Source: Tessaracoccus lacteus (GTDB lineage Bacteria; Actinomycetota; Actinomycetes; Propionibacteriales; Propionibacteriaceae). From it: a stretch of 64,000 bases of DNA. A model generated the notes under the pieces. The model was not told the origin of the DNA, did not search any database, and was given only the letters and a program-made list of their open reading frames with translations. This document shows positions 38,902 to 46,775 of the stretch, in pieces (position 1 is the stretch's first letter; each line of letters opens with the position of its first letter). The DNA is taken from NCBI RefSeq assembly GCF_029917005.1, contig NZ_CP123967.1:1178001-1242000 (forward strand). Reading direction: 5' to 3'. The position numbers and the translations under genes are program-made.

Positions 38902-40233
38902 TCAGGCGAAGAGCGACGCGATCTCGGGATGGGCGGCGGTGTAGCCGGTCAGGAGCTTGGCGCCCAGGGCGGGGGAGTTCACAAGGGGGTGGATGCTGAA
39001 GCCCTCCCAGGCGCGGTTCTGCGAACCCGTGAGCGCCGCGTCCATGATGGCCGCCTCCGAGGCGCGGAGGGTCGCGATCCGACCCAGCTGGTCGAGCGCG
39101 AGCGGAGCGACCTGCTGTGGGTGGGGGCCGTCACCGTCGACGATGCACGGAACCTCGACGACGACGTCGTCCGGCAGCGCGTCGCTGACCCGACCCCGTG
39201 CGTGGGCGTTGCCGACGTCGAGGATCATGCGCTCCCGGCTGCCCGTCGCGATCGCGGTCATCAGGCGCAGCGCCACCTCCTGATACCCGCCCCCCGCGAC
39301 GTCCTCCTCGCGACGGTCCTCGTCGCGGGCCTCGGCCATGTAGGTCTCCTCACGGTTGCGGAGCGCGGAGCGCCAGGTCTCCAGCGGGGAGTCGGTGCAG
39401 CAGGCGGCCTCGTAGAACCGTCCCTGCGTCGCGTGGAGGAACTCGCCGCGGGTCTGCCCGCCGTGGAGGATGCTGGCCACGGCCTCCTCGGTGTGCAGGT
39501 AGTAGTAGAGGTACTCGTTCGGCAGGGCCCCGGTCGCGCGGACCCAGTCCTTGCCGATCAGCCGCGCCTCCTCGATTTGGTCGAGCGCCGAGTCGTCGGC
39601 GAGGATCCCGCCGAGCCGCTCGACCCCGTCGATCCGGACGGAACGGAGCCAGCCGAGGTGGTTGAGTCCGATGTAGTCGTAGTCCACGCGTGCCTCTTCG
39701 GTCTGCAGGTCGACGCCCAGGAGGCGCGAGACCCGCTTCACCAGGCCGATCGGGGTGTCGCAGATGCCGACGACCCGGTCGCCGAGCACGCGGCGCATCG
39801 CCTGCGTCACGATGCCGGCCGGATTGGTGAAGTTGATCGTCCAGGCATCCGGAGCGACGCGGGCGATCGTTTCCGCCACGTGGTTCATGACGGGGATGGT
39901 GCGCAGGGCGTACGCGAGGCCGCCGGGCCCGATCGTCTCCTGGCCGAGGAGACCCAGGCCGAGCGCGACCCGCTCGTCCGCTATCCGCCCGGCGGCCCCG
40001 CCGACGCGGATAGCGGCGAACACGAAGTCGGCGCCGGTCAGGGACCGGGCGAGGTCGGTGCTGATCGTGACCCGCGGGCCGGCTGGGAGCTGCCTGATGA
40101 TCCGTTCGATGGTGCGGAGCCGGTCGGTCGAGGAGTCATACAGCGTCACCTCGTCGATGAGTGGGCTGCCCGTGAGTGCTCCATAGACGAGGGGCACGCG
40201 GAATCCTCCGCCACCAAGGATGACCAGCTTCAC
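38902..40233 (-). CDS. GH4 family 6-phospho-beta-glucosidase / alpha-glycosidase
   Basis: This 443-residue GH4 enzyme uses NAD+ and a divalent metal in a redox-elimination mechanism on (phospho)glycosides. The Rossmann motif is VILGGGGFRVP, followed by VTLYDSSTDRL, NFTNPAGIVTQAM, the metal-binding Cys in GICDTPIGL and the metal-binding His in IGLNHLGWL. Catalytic Tyr lies in the YDYIG/EYLYYYL region. GTG 40233 has GGAGGAAGAG just upstream, and the longer frame would overlap the divergent transporter promoter. It is divergent from a sugar ABC operon, and the two probably serve one disaccharide. Substrate anomer and phosphorylation state are not decided by sequence. Confidence 0.88.
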   Translation of the reverse strand: MKLVILGGGGFRVPLVYGALTGSPLIDEVTLYDSSTDRLRTIERIIRQLPAGPRVTISTDLARSLTGADFVFAAIRVGGAAGRIADERVALGLGLLGQETIGPGGLAYALRTIPVMNHVAETIARVAPDAWTINFTNPAGIVTQAMRRVLGDRVVGICDTPIGLVKRVSRLLGVDLQTEEARVDYDYIGLNHLGWLRSVRIDGVERLGGILADDSALDQIEEARLIGKDWVRATGALPNEYLYYYLHTEEAVASILHGGQTRGEFLHATQGRFYEAACCTDSPLETWRSALRNREETYMAEARDEDRREEDVAGGGYQEVALRLMTAIATGSRERMILDVGNAHARGRVSDALPDDVVVEVPCIVDGDGPHPQQVAPLALDQLGRIATLRASEAAIMDAALTGSQNRAWEGFSIHPLVNSPALGAKLLTGYTAAHPEIASLFA

Positions 40234-40396
40234 TTCTCTTCCTCCACGTCGACGTCCCGCCAAGGGTATCGCCGCACTCATCGACGCGCGCAGCAGAGCC
40301 GCCGGCCTCAATCTGGCCCGGTCCGGCGTGCGATGGCCGGGGTGATGCTTGAAAAGTGGAAGGATGTGCACGAAACACCCGACCCAGGAGGATCCC

Positions 40397-41758
40397 ATGC
40401 CACTGTTCCGACCCGCCCTGCGCGTGCTGGGTGGTGGGGCCCTCGCCGGCGTGCTGGCGCTCACCGCCTGCGCCCCCGGCGACAACTCCACCAGCTCCGC
40501 GCCCACCGCGTCCTCCCCGTCGGCCGTCTCGACGGACATCTCAGCCCTCGGGGATGTCGAACTGGTCGTGTGGGACCAGGAGGTCCGCGGCTCACAGAAT
40601 GAAGCCCTCGAGGCGCTCAACGCCGCGTTCGAGGACACCTATCCGAACGTCACGATCAAGCGGACCAGCCAGGCGACCGATGACCTCAAGCAGCAGGTGA
40701 CACTCGCTCTCGGCGGCACGGACGTGCCGGACATCGTGCAGGTCAACAACGCCCGCGGCGACATGGGGCAGTTCGTCTCGGCCGGCCAGCTCACCGACCT
40801 CACCGGGTACGCGGAGGCCTACGGCTGGACCGACAGGTTCACCGACTCGGTCCTGAGCAAGGTCCGCTACTCGTCGGACGCCACAACCTTCGGCGACGGC
40901 AACCTGTACGGGCTGCCGCAGACCGGCGAGATCGTCGGCATCTTCTACTCGCAGTCCAAGCTCCACGCCCTCGGCCTCGAGGCGCCGACGAGCTGGGACG
41001 AATACCTCACGGCCCTCGATACGGCCATGGAGGCCGGTGAGCAGCCGATGGTGCTCGGGAACCTCGACAAGTGGCCCGCCCTCCACGTCTTCGGCCCCCT
41101 GCAGAGCAACTTCGTCGTGGCCGACGACATCGTCGCGCTCGGCATGGGCAACGCGGGATCGACCTGGCTCGACGACGGCAACACCGCAGCCATGGAGCAG
41201 TTCGAGACGTGGGGCTCCGAGGGCTACTTCGGCTCCTCGCCCAACGGGACCGACTATGACGCCGCCTGGACGGCCTTCACCAAGGGCACCGGCGTGTTCC
41301 TGCCGGGCGGCAGCTGGCTTGCCACCGACATGGAGGCCGTGATGGGCGACGACCTGCACTTCATCACCCTGGCCGGCCTCGACGGCCAGGTCGTCACCAC
41401 AGGCGGCACGGGCATCCCGTTCTCGATCCCGGCCAAGGCCGAGAATCCCGACGTCGCGGCCGCCTACCTCGACTTCATCACGTCGGACGAGGCGATGAAG
41501 ATGATCGCTGACAACGGCGGCATGCCCGTCAACGACACCGCGGAGCTCGCTCCCGCCGACGGCGTCCAGAACGACATCTTCACCGCATTCGCGACGGTGT
41601 CCGAGACGGGTACGCTGCTGCCCTACCTCGACTACGCGACCCCGACCTTCTCCGACACGGCGGGCCAGGGACTGCAGGAGGTCCTCGGTGGGCAGCGTTC
41701 CGCGCAGCAGGTTCTGGAGGCCTTCGAGGATGACTACTCTGCCTTCGTCGGCTCCTGA
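40397..41758 (+). CDS. Sugar ABC transporter substrate-binding lipoprotein
   Basis: This 453-residue extracytoplasmic solute-binding protein of family 1 captures an oligosaccharide or sugar. It has a lipoprotein signal with lipobox LTAC (Cys25), a Ser/Thr-rich linker and the mature fold with VELVVWDQEV, NVTIKRTSQATDDLKQQVTL, DVPDIVQVNN, YGLPQTGEIVGIFYS and the C-terminal PDVAAAYLDFITSDEAM. ATG 40397 follows AGGAGG by 6 nt. It is the first gene of an operon with two permeases and a kinase. No ATPase gene is present, so a shared MsmK/UgpC-like ATPase elsewhere must power it. Confidence 0.93.
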   Translation: MPLFRPALRVLGGGALAGVLALTACAPGDNSTSSAPTASSPSAVSTDISALGDVELVVWDQEVRGSQNEALEALNAAFEDTYPNVTIKRTSQATDDLKQQVTLALGGTDVPDIVQVNNARGDMGQFVSAGQLTDLTGYAEAYGWTDRFTDSVLSKVRYSSDATTFGDGNLYGLPQTGEIVGIFYSQSKLHALGLEAPTSWDEYLTALDTAMEAGEQPMVLGNLDKWPALHVFGPLQSNFVVADDIVALGMGNAGSTWLDDGNTAAMEQFETWGSEGYFGSSPNGTDYDAAWTAFTKGTGVFLPGGSWLATDMEAVMGDDLHFITLAGLDGQVVTTGGTGIPFSIPAKAENPDVAAAYLDFITSDEAMKMIADNGGMPVNDTAELAPADGVQNDIFTAFATVSETGTLLPYLDYATPTFSDTAGQGLQEVLGGQRSAQQVLEAFEDDYSAFVGS

Positions 41759-42650
41759 GCGGCGCGCCCGGAGGCGGCCGTCGGCCGTCGCCGCTTCCCG
41801 GGCGACCCCGTACCTGTACCTGCTGCCCGCGCTGGTGGTCTACGCGGCCTTCATGCTGTACCCCCTCGTGCAGACGGCGAACTACTCCCTCTACGAGTGG
41901 AAGGGGTTCGGCCCCGCGACGTTCGTCGGCGCGCAGAACTACCTTGATCTGCTCGCCGACCGCGCCTTCCACGCCGCGATCTGGCACGCGCTGGTGCTCG
42001 TGTTCTTCTACGCCATCGCCCCGACCGCCGTCGGGCTGGTTCTCGCGTCGGTGCTGCGCCGCGGCCGGGTCAGGGGACTAGGGATCTTCCGGGCCCTGAT
42101 CTTCCTGCCGCAGGTGATCGCGCTGGTGGTCGTTGCCGTGGCCTGGCGTCACATCTACGCCACCGACGGCACCCTCAATGCGCTGCTCGGCGCGCTGGGG
42201 AGCCACTCCGACATCGGCTGGCTCGGTGACGCCGACCTCGCGCTCCCCGCCGTCGGCCTCATCGGGTTCTGGCTCTCGACGGGGCTCGTCATGCTCATCC
42301 TGCTGGCCGGCATGCTCCGCATCCCGCGCGAGCTCTTCGAGGCCGCCCGGCTCGACGGGGCGTCGGCGGTGCAGGAGTTCTTCGCCGTGACGCTGCCGAG
42401 CGTCCGCGGCGAGATCGCCACCGCGCTCGTGCTGACGATCATCGCGGCGCTGAAGACGTTCGATCTGGTGTACATGACGACGGCGGGCGGCCCCGGCACG
42501 GCGACGACGGTGCCGAGCTACGAGGTGTTCAACCGCGCGTTCAACCACAAGAATGTCGGCTCGGCGGCCGCCGTCGCCGTCGTCCTGACGGTCCTGGTGT
42601 TCCTCATCAACGCCGCCGTCAGCCGCATCGGCGAGGAGAAGGACCGATGA
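41730..42650 (+). CDS. Sugar ABC transporter permease (MalF-type)
   Basis: This 306-residue inner-membrane permease with six predicted spans belongs to the MalF/UgpA class. It opens with a basic cytoplasmic tail (RRARRRPSAVAASR), then YLYLLPALVVYAAFMLYPL, and carries the EAA loop EAARLDGASAVQEFFAVTLP that docks onto the ATPase. ATG 41730 overlaps the binding-protein gene by 29 bp, which ties their translation. The next permease overlaps its stop by 4 bp. Confidence 0.92.
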   Translation: MTTLPSSAPERRARRRPSAVAASRATPYLYLLPALVVYAAFMLYPLVQTANYSLYEWKGFGPATFVGAQNYLDLLADRAFHAAIWHALVLVFFYAIAPTAVGLVLASVLRRGRVRGLGIFRALIFLPQVIALVVVAVAWRHIYATDGTLNALLGALGSHSDIGWLGDADLALPAVGLIGFWLSTGLVMLILLAGMLRIPRELFEAARLDGASAVQEFFAVTLPSVRGEIATALVLTIIAALKTFDLVYMTTAGGPGTATTVPSYEVFNRAFNHKNVGSAAAVAVVLTVLVFLINAAVSRIGEEKDR

Positions 42651-43453
42651 AGGTCTCGGCGACGGAGAGGACGCTCAACTACGTGCTGCTGATCGTGTTC
42701 GCCGTCTTCGCCACCGCGCCGGTCGTGACGATCGTCCTGACGGCGCTCGGTCCGCAGCTCGGGGTTGCGACCGGTGGGCTGCACTGGGGGAACTTCGCCG
42801 ACGCGTGGGCCCAGGGCGACTTCGGCGGCGCGCTGGCCCGCTCCCTCACCGTCGCGATGGTCGTCGTCACCGCCTCTCTGGTGCTGTCCATCCTCGCCGG
42901 TTACGCGTTCGGGACCATGCGCTTCCGAGGCGCCACCGCGCTGTTCTACCTGTTCCTGCTCGGCCTGATGATCCCGGCCGAGGCGATCGTCATTCCGCTG
43001 TTCTACACCTTCCAGTCACTCAGCCTCACCGACACGCTCTGGGCGGTCGCGCTCCCGCAGATCGCACAGTCGACGGCGTTCGGCACATTCTGGATGCGCA
43101 CGCAGTTCCGGGCCCTGCCCGACAACCTGATCGAGGCCGCCGCGCTCGACGGGGCCACGAGCTGGCCTGCGCTGTGGCGGGTGGCAGCGCCGCCGCTCGT
43201 GCCGGCCATCTCCACCGTCGCGGTGCTGATGTTCATGTGGACCTGGAACGAGTTCCTGATCCCACTGGTCATGTCGCCGTCGCGGACCTGGGCGACCGCG
43301 CCGCTCGCCCTGAACATCTTCCAGGGTCAGTACACCGCGGACACCGCGCTGATGTCGGCGGCCGGCGTGATCATCGCCGCGCCGATCGTCGCGGCCTTCG
43401 TGGTCCTGCAGCGGTACTTCATCAACGGAATGCTGGAAGGGGCCGTCAGATGA
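42647..43453 (+). CDS. Sugar ABC transporter permease (MalG-type)
   Basis: This 268-residue permease is the MalG/UgpE-class partner of the preceding one. It has about six spans (LLIVFAVFATAPVVTIVL at the start), the EAA loop EAAALDGATSWPALWRVAAP and the conserved WTWNEFLIPLV segment before the last spans. It overlaps the previous gene (ATGA), and the following kinase gene overlaps its stop. Confidence 0.92.
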   Translation: MKVSATERTLNYVLLIVFAVFATAPVVTIVLTALGPQLGVATGGLHWGNFADAWAQGDFGGALARSLTVAMVVVTASLVLSILAGYAFGTMRFRGATALFYLFLLGLMIPAEAIVIPLFYTFQSLSLTDTLWAVALPQIAQSTAFGTFWMRTQFRALPDNLIEAAALDGATSWPALWRVAAPPLVPAISTVAVLMFMWTWNEFLIPLVMSPSRTWATAPLALNIFQGQYTADTALMSAAGVIIAAPIVAAFVVLQRYFINGMLEGAVR

Positions 43454-44547
43454 CCGTCCGACCTGAGCGCTGGGACCCGCTCGCGGATCTCCGGCGGGCC
43501 GACGACCCGCCGCTGGATGTCCTGACCAGCGGTCGGGTGTTCTTCGACATCATCTTCACGTCGTTGGAGCGCATGCCACGCCCCGGGGAGGAAATCTGGA
43601 GCGGAGGCCTCGGCTCGTGCCCGGGCGGCATCGCCAACCTGGCGACGGCCCTCTCTCGCCTGGGGCTCAGGACCGGCCTCGTCGCGGGATTCGGCGACGA
43701 CGCGTATGCCGACTGGATGTGGAACACCCTGCGCGACCAGGAGCACATCGACCTCGACAGCTCGCCGCGGTTTCCACGGTTCCATACGTCGCTGACCGTC
43801 GCCATGTCGGTCGGCGGGGACCGGGCGATGGTCACCCACGGGCACGACCTCCCGACGCCGCTGGACGAGCGGATCCTCCAGGCACCCCGGGCGCGCGCCG
43901 CCGTCGTCGATCTCGGCGGGGAGACAGGCTGGTTCGCGGCCATGTCCGAGCGGGGCACGGCCCTCTACGCCGACATCGGCTTCGATGACTCGGGCCGGTG
44001 GGACCCTGCCGACCTCGAGCCGCTGCGGCACTGCCGCGCGTTCATGCCGAACGCCATCGAGGCGATGAACTACACCCGGACGGACTCGCCGCGTGCCGCG
44101 CTCAGGGCCCTCGGCGAACTGGTCGAGATCGCCGTCGTCACAGACGGTGCCTCGGGGGCCCATGCGGTGGATCAGGCGACGGGAGAGGAGTGCTGGTGCC
44201 CTGCCCTGCCGGTGACGGCGGTCGACCCCACCGGCGCAGGCGACGTGTTCGGGTCGGGATTCGTGCTCGGCACGCTGGCGGGCTGGCCTCTCGAGATCCG
44301 GCTCCGCTTCGCCACCCTCACCGCCTCGCTCGCAGTGCAGGAGTTCGGCGGATCACTCGCGGCTCCGGGGTGGGGCGACATCAGCGACTGGTGGTACCGA
44401 CTCCGGGCACGGGTCCGCCACGGCGACGGACTGGCCGCCCGCACGGAGGCCCGCTACGGGTTCCTCGCCGACCTGCTGCCGCCGGGCCGGGTGCAGGGCG
44501 TGCGTCGCGCCCAGGCCACCTTCGGCATGCATCCCGATCTGCGCTGA
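43450..44547 (+). CDS. PfkB-family carbohydrate kinase
   Basis: This 365-residue ribokinase-like kinase has the N-terminal sugar-binding motif GGLGSCPGGIANLATALSRLG and the C-terminal ATP/anion-hole motif DPTGAGDVFGSGF with the catalytic Asp. The C-terminal extension of about 65 residues beyond the kinase core (QEFGGSLAAPGWGDISDWW onward) is longer than in fructokinases. ATG 43450 overlaps the MalG-type permease stop, so the kinase probably phosphorylates the sugar imported by this operon or the product of the divergent GH4 enzyme. Substrate not determined. Confidence 0.85.
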   Translation: MTVRPERWDPLADLRRADDPPLDVLTSGRVFFDIIFTSLERMPRPGEEIWSGGLGSCPGGIANLATALSRLGLRTGLVAGFGDDAYADWMWNTLRDQEHIDLDSSPRFPRFHTSLTVAMSVGGDRAMVTHGHDLPTPLDERILQAPRARAAVVDLGGETGWFAAMSERGTALYADIGFDDSGRWDPADLEPLRHCRAFMPNAIEAMNYTRTDSPRAALRALGELVEIAVVTDGASGAHAVDQATGEECWCPALPVTAVDPTGAGDVFGSGFVLGTLAGWPLEIRLRFATLTASLAVQEFGGSLAAPGWGDISDWWYRLRARVRHGDGLAARTEARYGFLADLLPPGRVQGVRRAQATFGMHPDLR

Positions 44548-44644
44548 ACCGGAGATCCCCGGGCCAGGGGTAGCCTGCGGTCATGAGCGCCGGTGACGTG
44601 AGGGGCGCCACGAAGCGGGCGTCGCCCCCCGTGGACCGGCGGCC

Positions 44645-46300
44645 TCAGCCCGCGGCGGCGGCCAGCTCGCGGGCCACATGGCTGCGGGCGTGCGCGACGG
44701 CCTCGTCCAGGTCGTCGAACAGGTGCTCCGTCACCCGCAGCGAGTCGATCACGCCGACCCGGGTGGCCAGTTTCATGTGCGAGGCGCGGATGCCCTTGAT
44801 GAGCACGGTGATGCCGCGCCCCTCCAGCGCGGTCACAAGCTCCGTGAGGGCCTGCGCGCCGGTGGCGTCCAGGATCTGCACCTGCGACATGCGCAGAACC
44901 ACGACGCTGACCCCCTGTGTCGCCTCGACGCGCGCGAGTACACGCTCGGCCGCACCGAAGAACAGGGCCCCGTCGATCCGGAAGACCGCGATGCGTTCGT
45001 CGCCAGGCTGCGCCGGGCCGGGGAGCTCCTGCCGGTGCACGCCGCTGCTCTTTGCGAGCGCCCGCAGCGAGAAGAATGCGGCGGCCAGGATGCCGATCCC
45101 GACGGCGTAGATCAGGTCGACGCTCACCGTGACCAGCGCGGTGAGGACGAAGATGGCCGCGGCTGAACGGGTCGAGGTGAGGATGACCCGCATGGCGCGT
45201 ACCGGCACCATCTTCACGGAGGTGACCATCAGCACCCCGGCGAGGGCGGCGAGCGGGATGGTGGCGACAGCCTGACTAGCCAGGTAGACGACGCCGAGCA
45301 GGACGACTGCGTGCACCACTGCGGCAAGGCGCGTGCGGCCGCCCGAGCGGATGTTGACCGCCGTGCGGGCGATGGCGCCGGTGGCCGGCATCCCGCCGAA
45401 GAACCCGGCTGCGATCGATGCCAGCCCCTGGCCGACGAGCTCCCGGTCGGCGAGCACCTGGCCGGTGTCCGAGATGGAGGCTGCCACCCGCGCGGACAGC
45501 AGCGACTCGATCGCGGCCAGCATCGCAACGGTGAACGCCGGGCCCAGTAGAGCGATCCAGGTCTCGAGCCCCGCCGTCGGCATCGACGGTGCTGGCAGTG
45601 CGTCGGGCAGTTCCCCGATCGTGGCCACCGGGAGTCGCAGCACGGCGGCGGCCGCGGCGGCCATCACGATGGCGATGATCGAGCCGGGGACGGCCCGCGT
45701 GATCCGCGGCGTGAGGAGCATGATGGCGACGACCAACGCGACGATGCCCAGCGTCCACCCGGCCACCGACCAGTCGATGCCGGGGGCTGCCTGGAGGGCT
45801 GCGAGGAACGCGTTGCTGCTCGGTCCCGCGGCCACGCCGAAGGCGGCGGGCACCTGCTGCAGGAAGATGATCACGGCGATGCCGAGCGTGAACCCCTCGA
45901 TCACCGGCCAGGGGATGAAGGAGACCAGCTGTCCGAGCCTGCACAGACCCATCGCAAGGACCATGGCGCCGGCCAGCACGCACACAACGCCGAGGGCCCG
46001 GATCCCGTAGTTGGCGATGATCGGTCCGAGGACCACGACCATCGCACCCGTCGGCCCGGAGACCTGCACGTTCGACCCGCCGAAGACCGCCGCCACGATT
46101 CCGGCGATGATGGCGGTGATGAGGCCAGCCTCGGCGCCGGCGCCGGAGCTGACACCGAAGGCGAGGGCGAGGGGGAGCGCGACGATGCCGACGGTGACGC
46201 CCGCCAGGGCGTCCCTGCGCCAGGTGCGCTTCACATCGCGGTAGTCGTCCCGGTGGGGGAGCAGATCGACAAAGTGGCGCCAGAGTGCCGCGGTGCTCAT
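44645..46300 (-). CDS. SulP-family anion transporter with STAS domain
   Basis: This 551-residue membrane protein has a SulP transporter domain of 10-14 spans (LAGVTVGIVALPLALAFGVSSG, VFGGSNVQVSGPTGAMVVVL, GFFGGMPATGAIARTAVNIRSG) and a C-terminal STAS domain from about residue 435 (IAVFRIDGALFFGAAERVLA, VVLRMSQVQILDATGAQAL). SulP proteins carry sulfate, bicarbonate or dicarboxylates; which one is not visible. Its ATG overlaps the stop of the ArsR-type regulator (4 bp), so the regulator and transporter form one operon. Confidence 0.9.
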   Translation of the reverse strand: MSTAALWRHFVDLLPHRDDYRDVKRTWRRDALAGVTVGIVALPLALAFGVSSGAGAEAGLITAIIAGIVAAVFGGSNVQVSGPTGAMVVVLGPIIANYGIRALGVVCVLAGAMVLAMGLCRLGQLVSFIPWPVIEGFTLGIAVIIFLQQVPAAFGVAAGPSSNAFLAALQAAPGIDWSVAGWTLGIVALVVAIMLLTPRITRAVPGSIIAIVMAAAAAAVLRLPVATIGELPDALPAPSMPTAGLETWIALLGPAFTVAMLAAIESLLSARVAASISDTGQVLADRELVGQGLASIAAGFFGGMPATGAIARTAVNIRSGGRTRLAAVVHAVVLLGVVYLASQAVATIPLAALAGVLMVTSVKMVPVRAMRVILTSTRSAAAIFVLTALVTVSVDLIYAVGIGILAAAFFSLRALAKSSGVHRQELPGPAQPGDERIAVFRIDGALFFGAAERVLARVEATQGVSVVVLRMSQVQILDATGAQALTELVTALEGRGITVLIKGIRASHMKLATRVGVIDSLRVTEHLFDDLDEAVAHARSHVARELAAAAG

Positions 46301-46662
46301 CGCTGCTGGCCCAGGTCAGGAAGCGCTGCTGTTGAGGCGAGCTGCTCCTGCGTCGTGTGCAGCAGCTGCGCGAGCAGTCCGCGGGCCACGCTCAGCAGGT
46401 CCGCCACTTCCGGAAAGGAGAGGCGGTAGAACACCTGTGAGGCCCGGCGGTCCGAGACGACGAGGTTGTGGCGGCGCAGGACGGCCAGGTGCTGCGACAG
46501 GTGGGAGGCCTCGAGCCCGGTGTCTTCGATGAGCTGGGTGACCGACGCCTCGTCGGCCGCGGCCAGCACCTCGAGGATCCGCACCCGGACCGGGTGCGAC
46601 AGCCCCTTGAAGAGGTTCGCCTTCACCTGGTAGAGGGGTAACTGTCCGCCGATTGAATCCAC
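46297..46662 (-). CDS. ArsR-family transcriptional regulator
   Basis: This 121-residue winged-helix repressor has KGLSHPVRVRILEVLAAA, the recognition helix region TGLEASHLSQHLAVLRRHN and the wing DRRASQVFYRLSFPE. There is no Cys pair, so the classic arsenic or cadmium sites (CxC in helix alpha3) are absent; the signal may not be a metal. It lies directly upstream of, and overlaps, sulP, and probably controls that operon through the site at 46688-46703. The start is ATG 46662. Confidence 0.88.
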   Translation of the reverse strand: MDSIGGQLPLYQVKANLFKGLSHPVRVRILEVLAAADEASVTQLIEDTGLEASHLSQHLAVLRRHNLVVSDRRASQVFYRLSFPEVADLLSVARGLLAQLLHTTQEQLASTAALPDLGQQR

Positions 46663-46687
46663 TGGGCCTCCTGGTCTGATGGAATGA

Positions 46688-46703
46688 TCATATCGTCATA
46701 TCG
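46688..46703. promoter_or_regulatory. Candidate ArsR-type operator
   Basis: TCATATCG is directly repeated (46688-46695 and 46696-46703), preceded by ATGA, just upstream of the arsR-sulP operon in an AT-rich island of an otherwise GC-rich region. ATATCGTCATAT also has partial dyad symmetry. Confidence 0.5.
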
Positions 46704-46775
46704 GCGTGGCCTGAACACAGGGTAGGCCGGTTGGACCGTCGCGCCACACTGGTGCCACGGGACTGGAGGTTGACG

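Noticed and set aside
44583-45110. Plus-strand frame inside sulP
   Set aside because: Antisense to a well-conserved transporter with a Ser/Arg-rich low-complexity product; only the promoter-like start is of interest.
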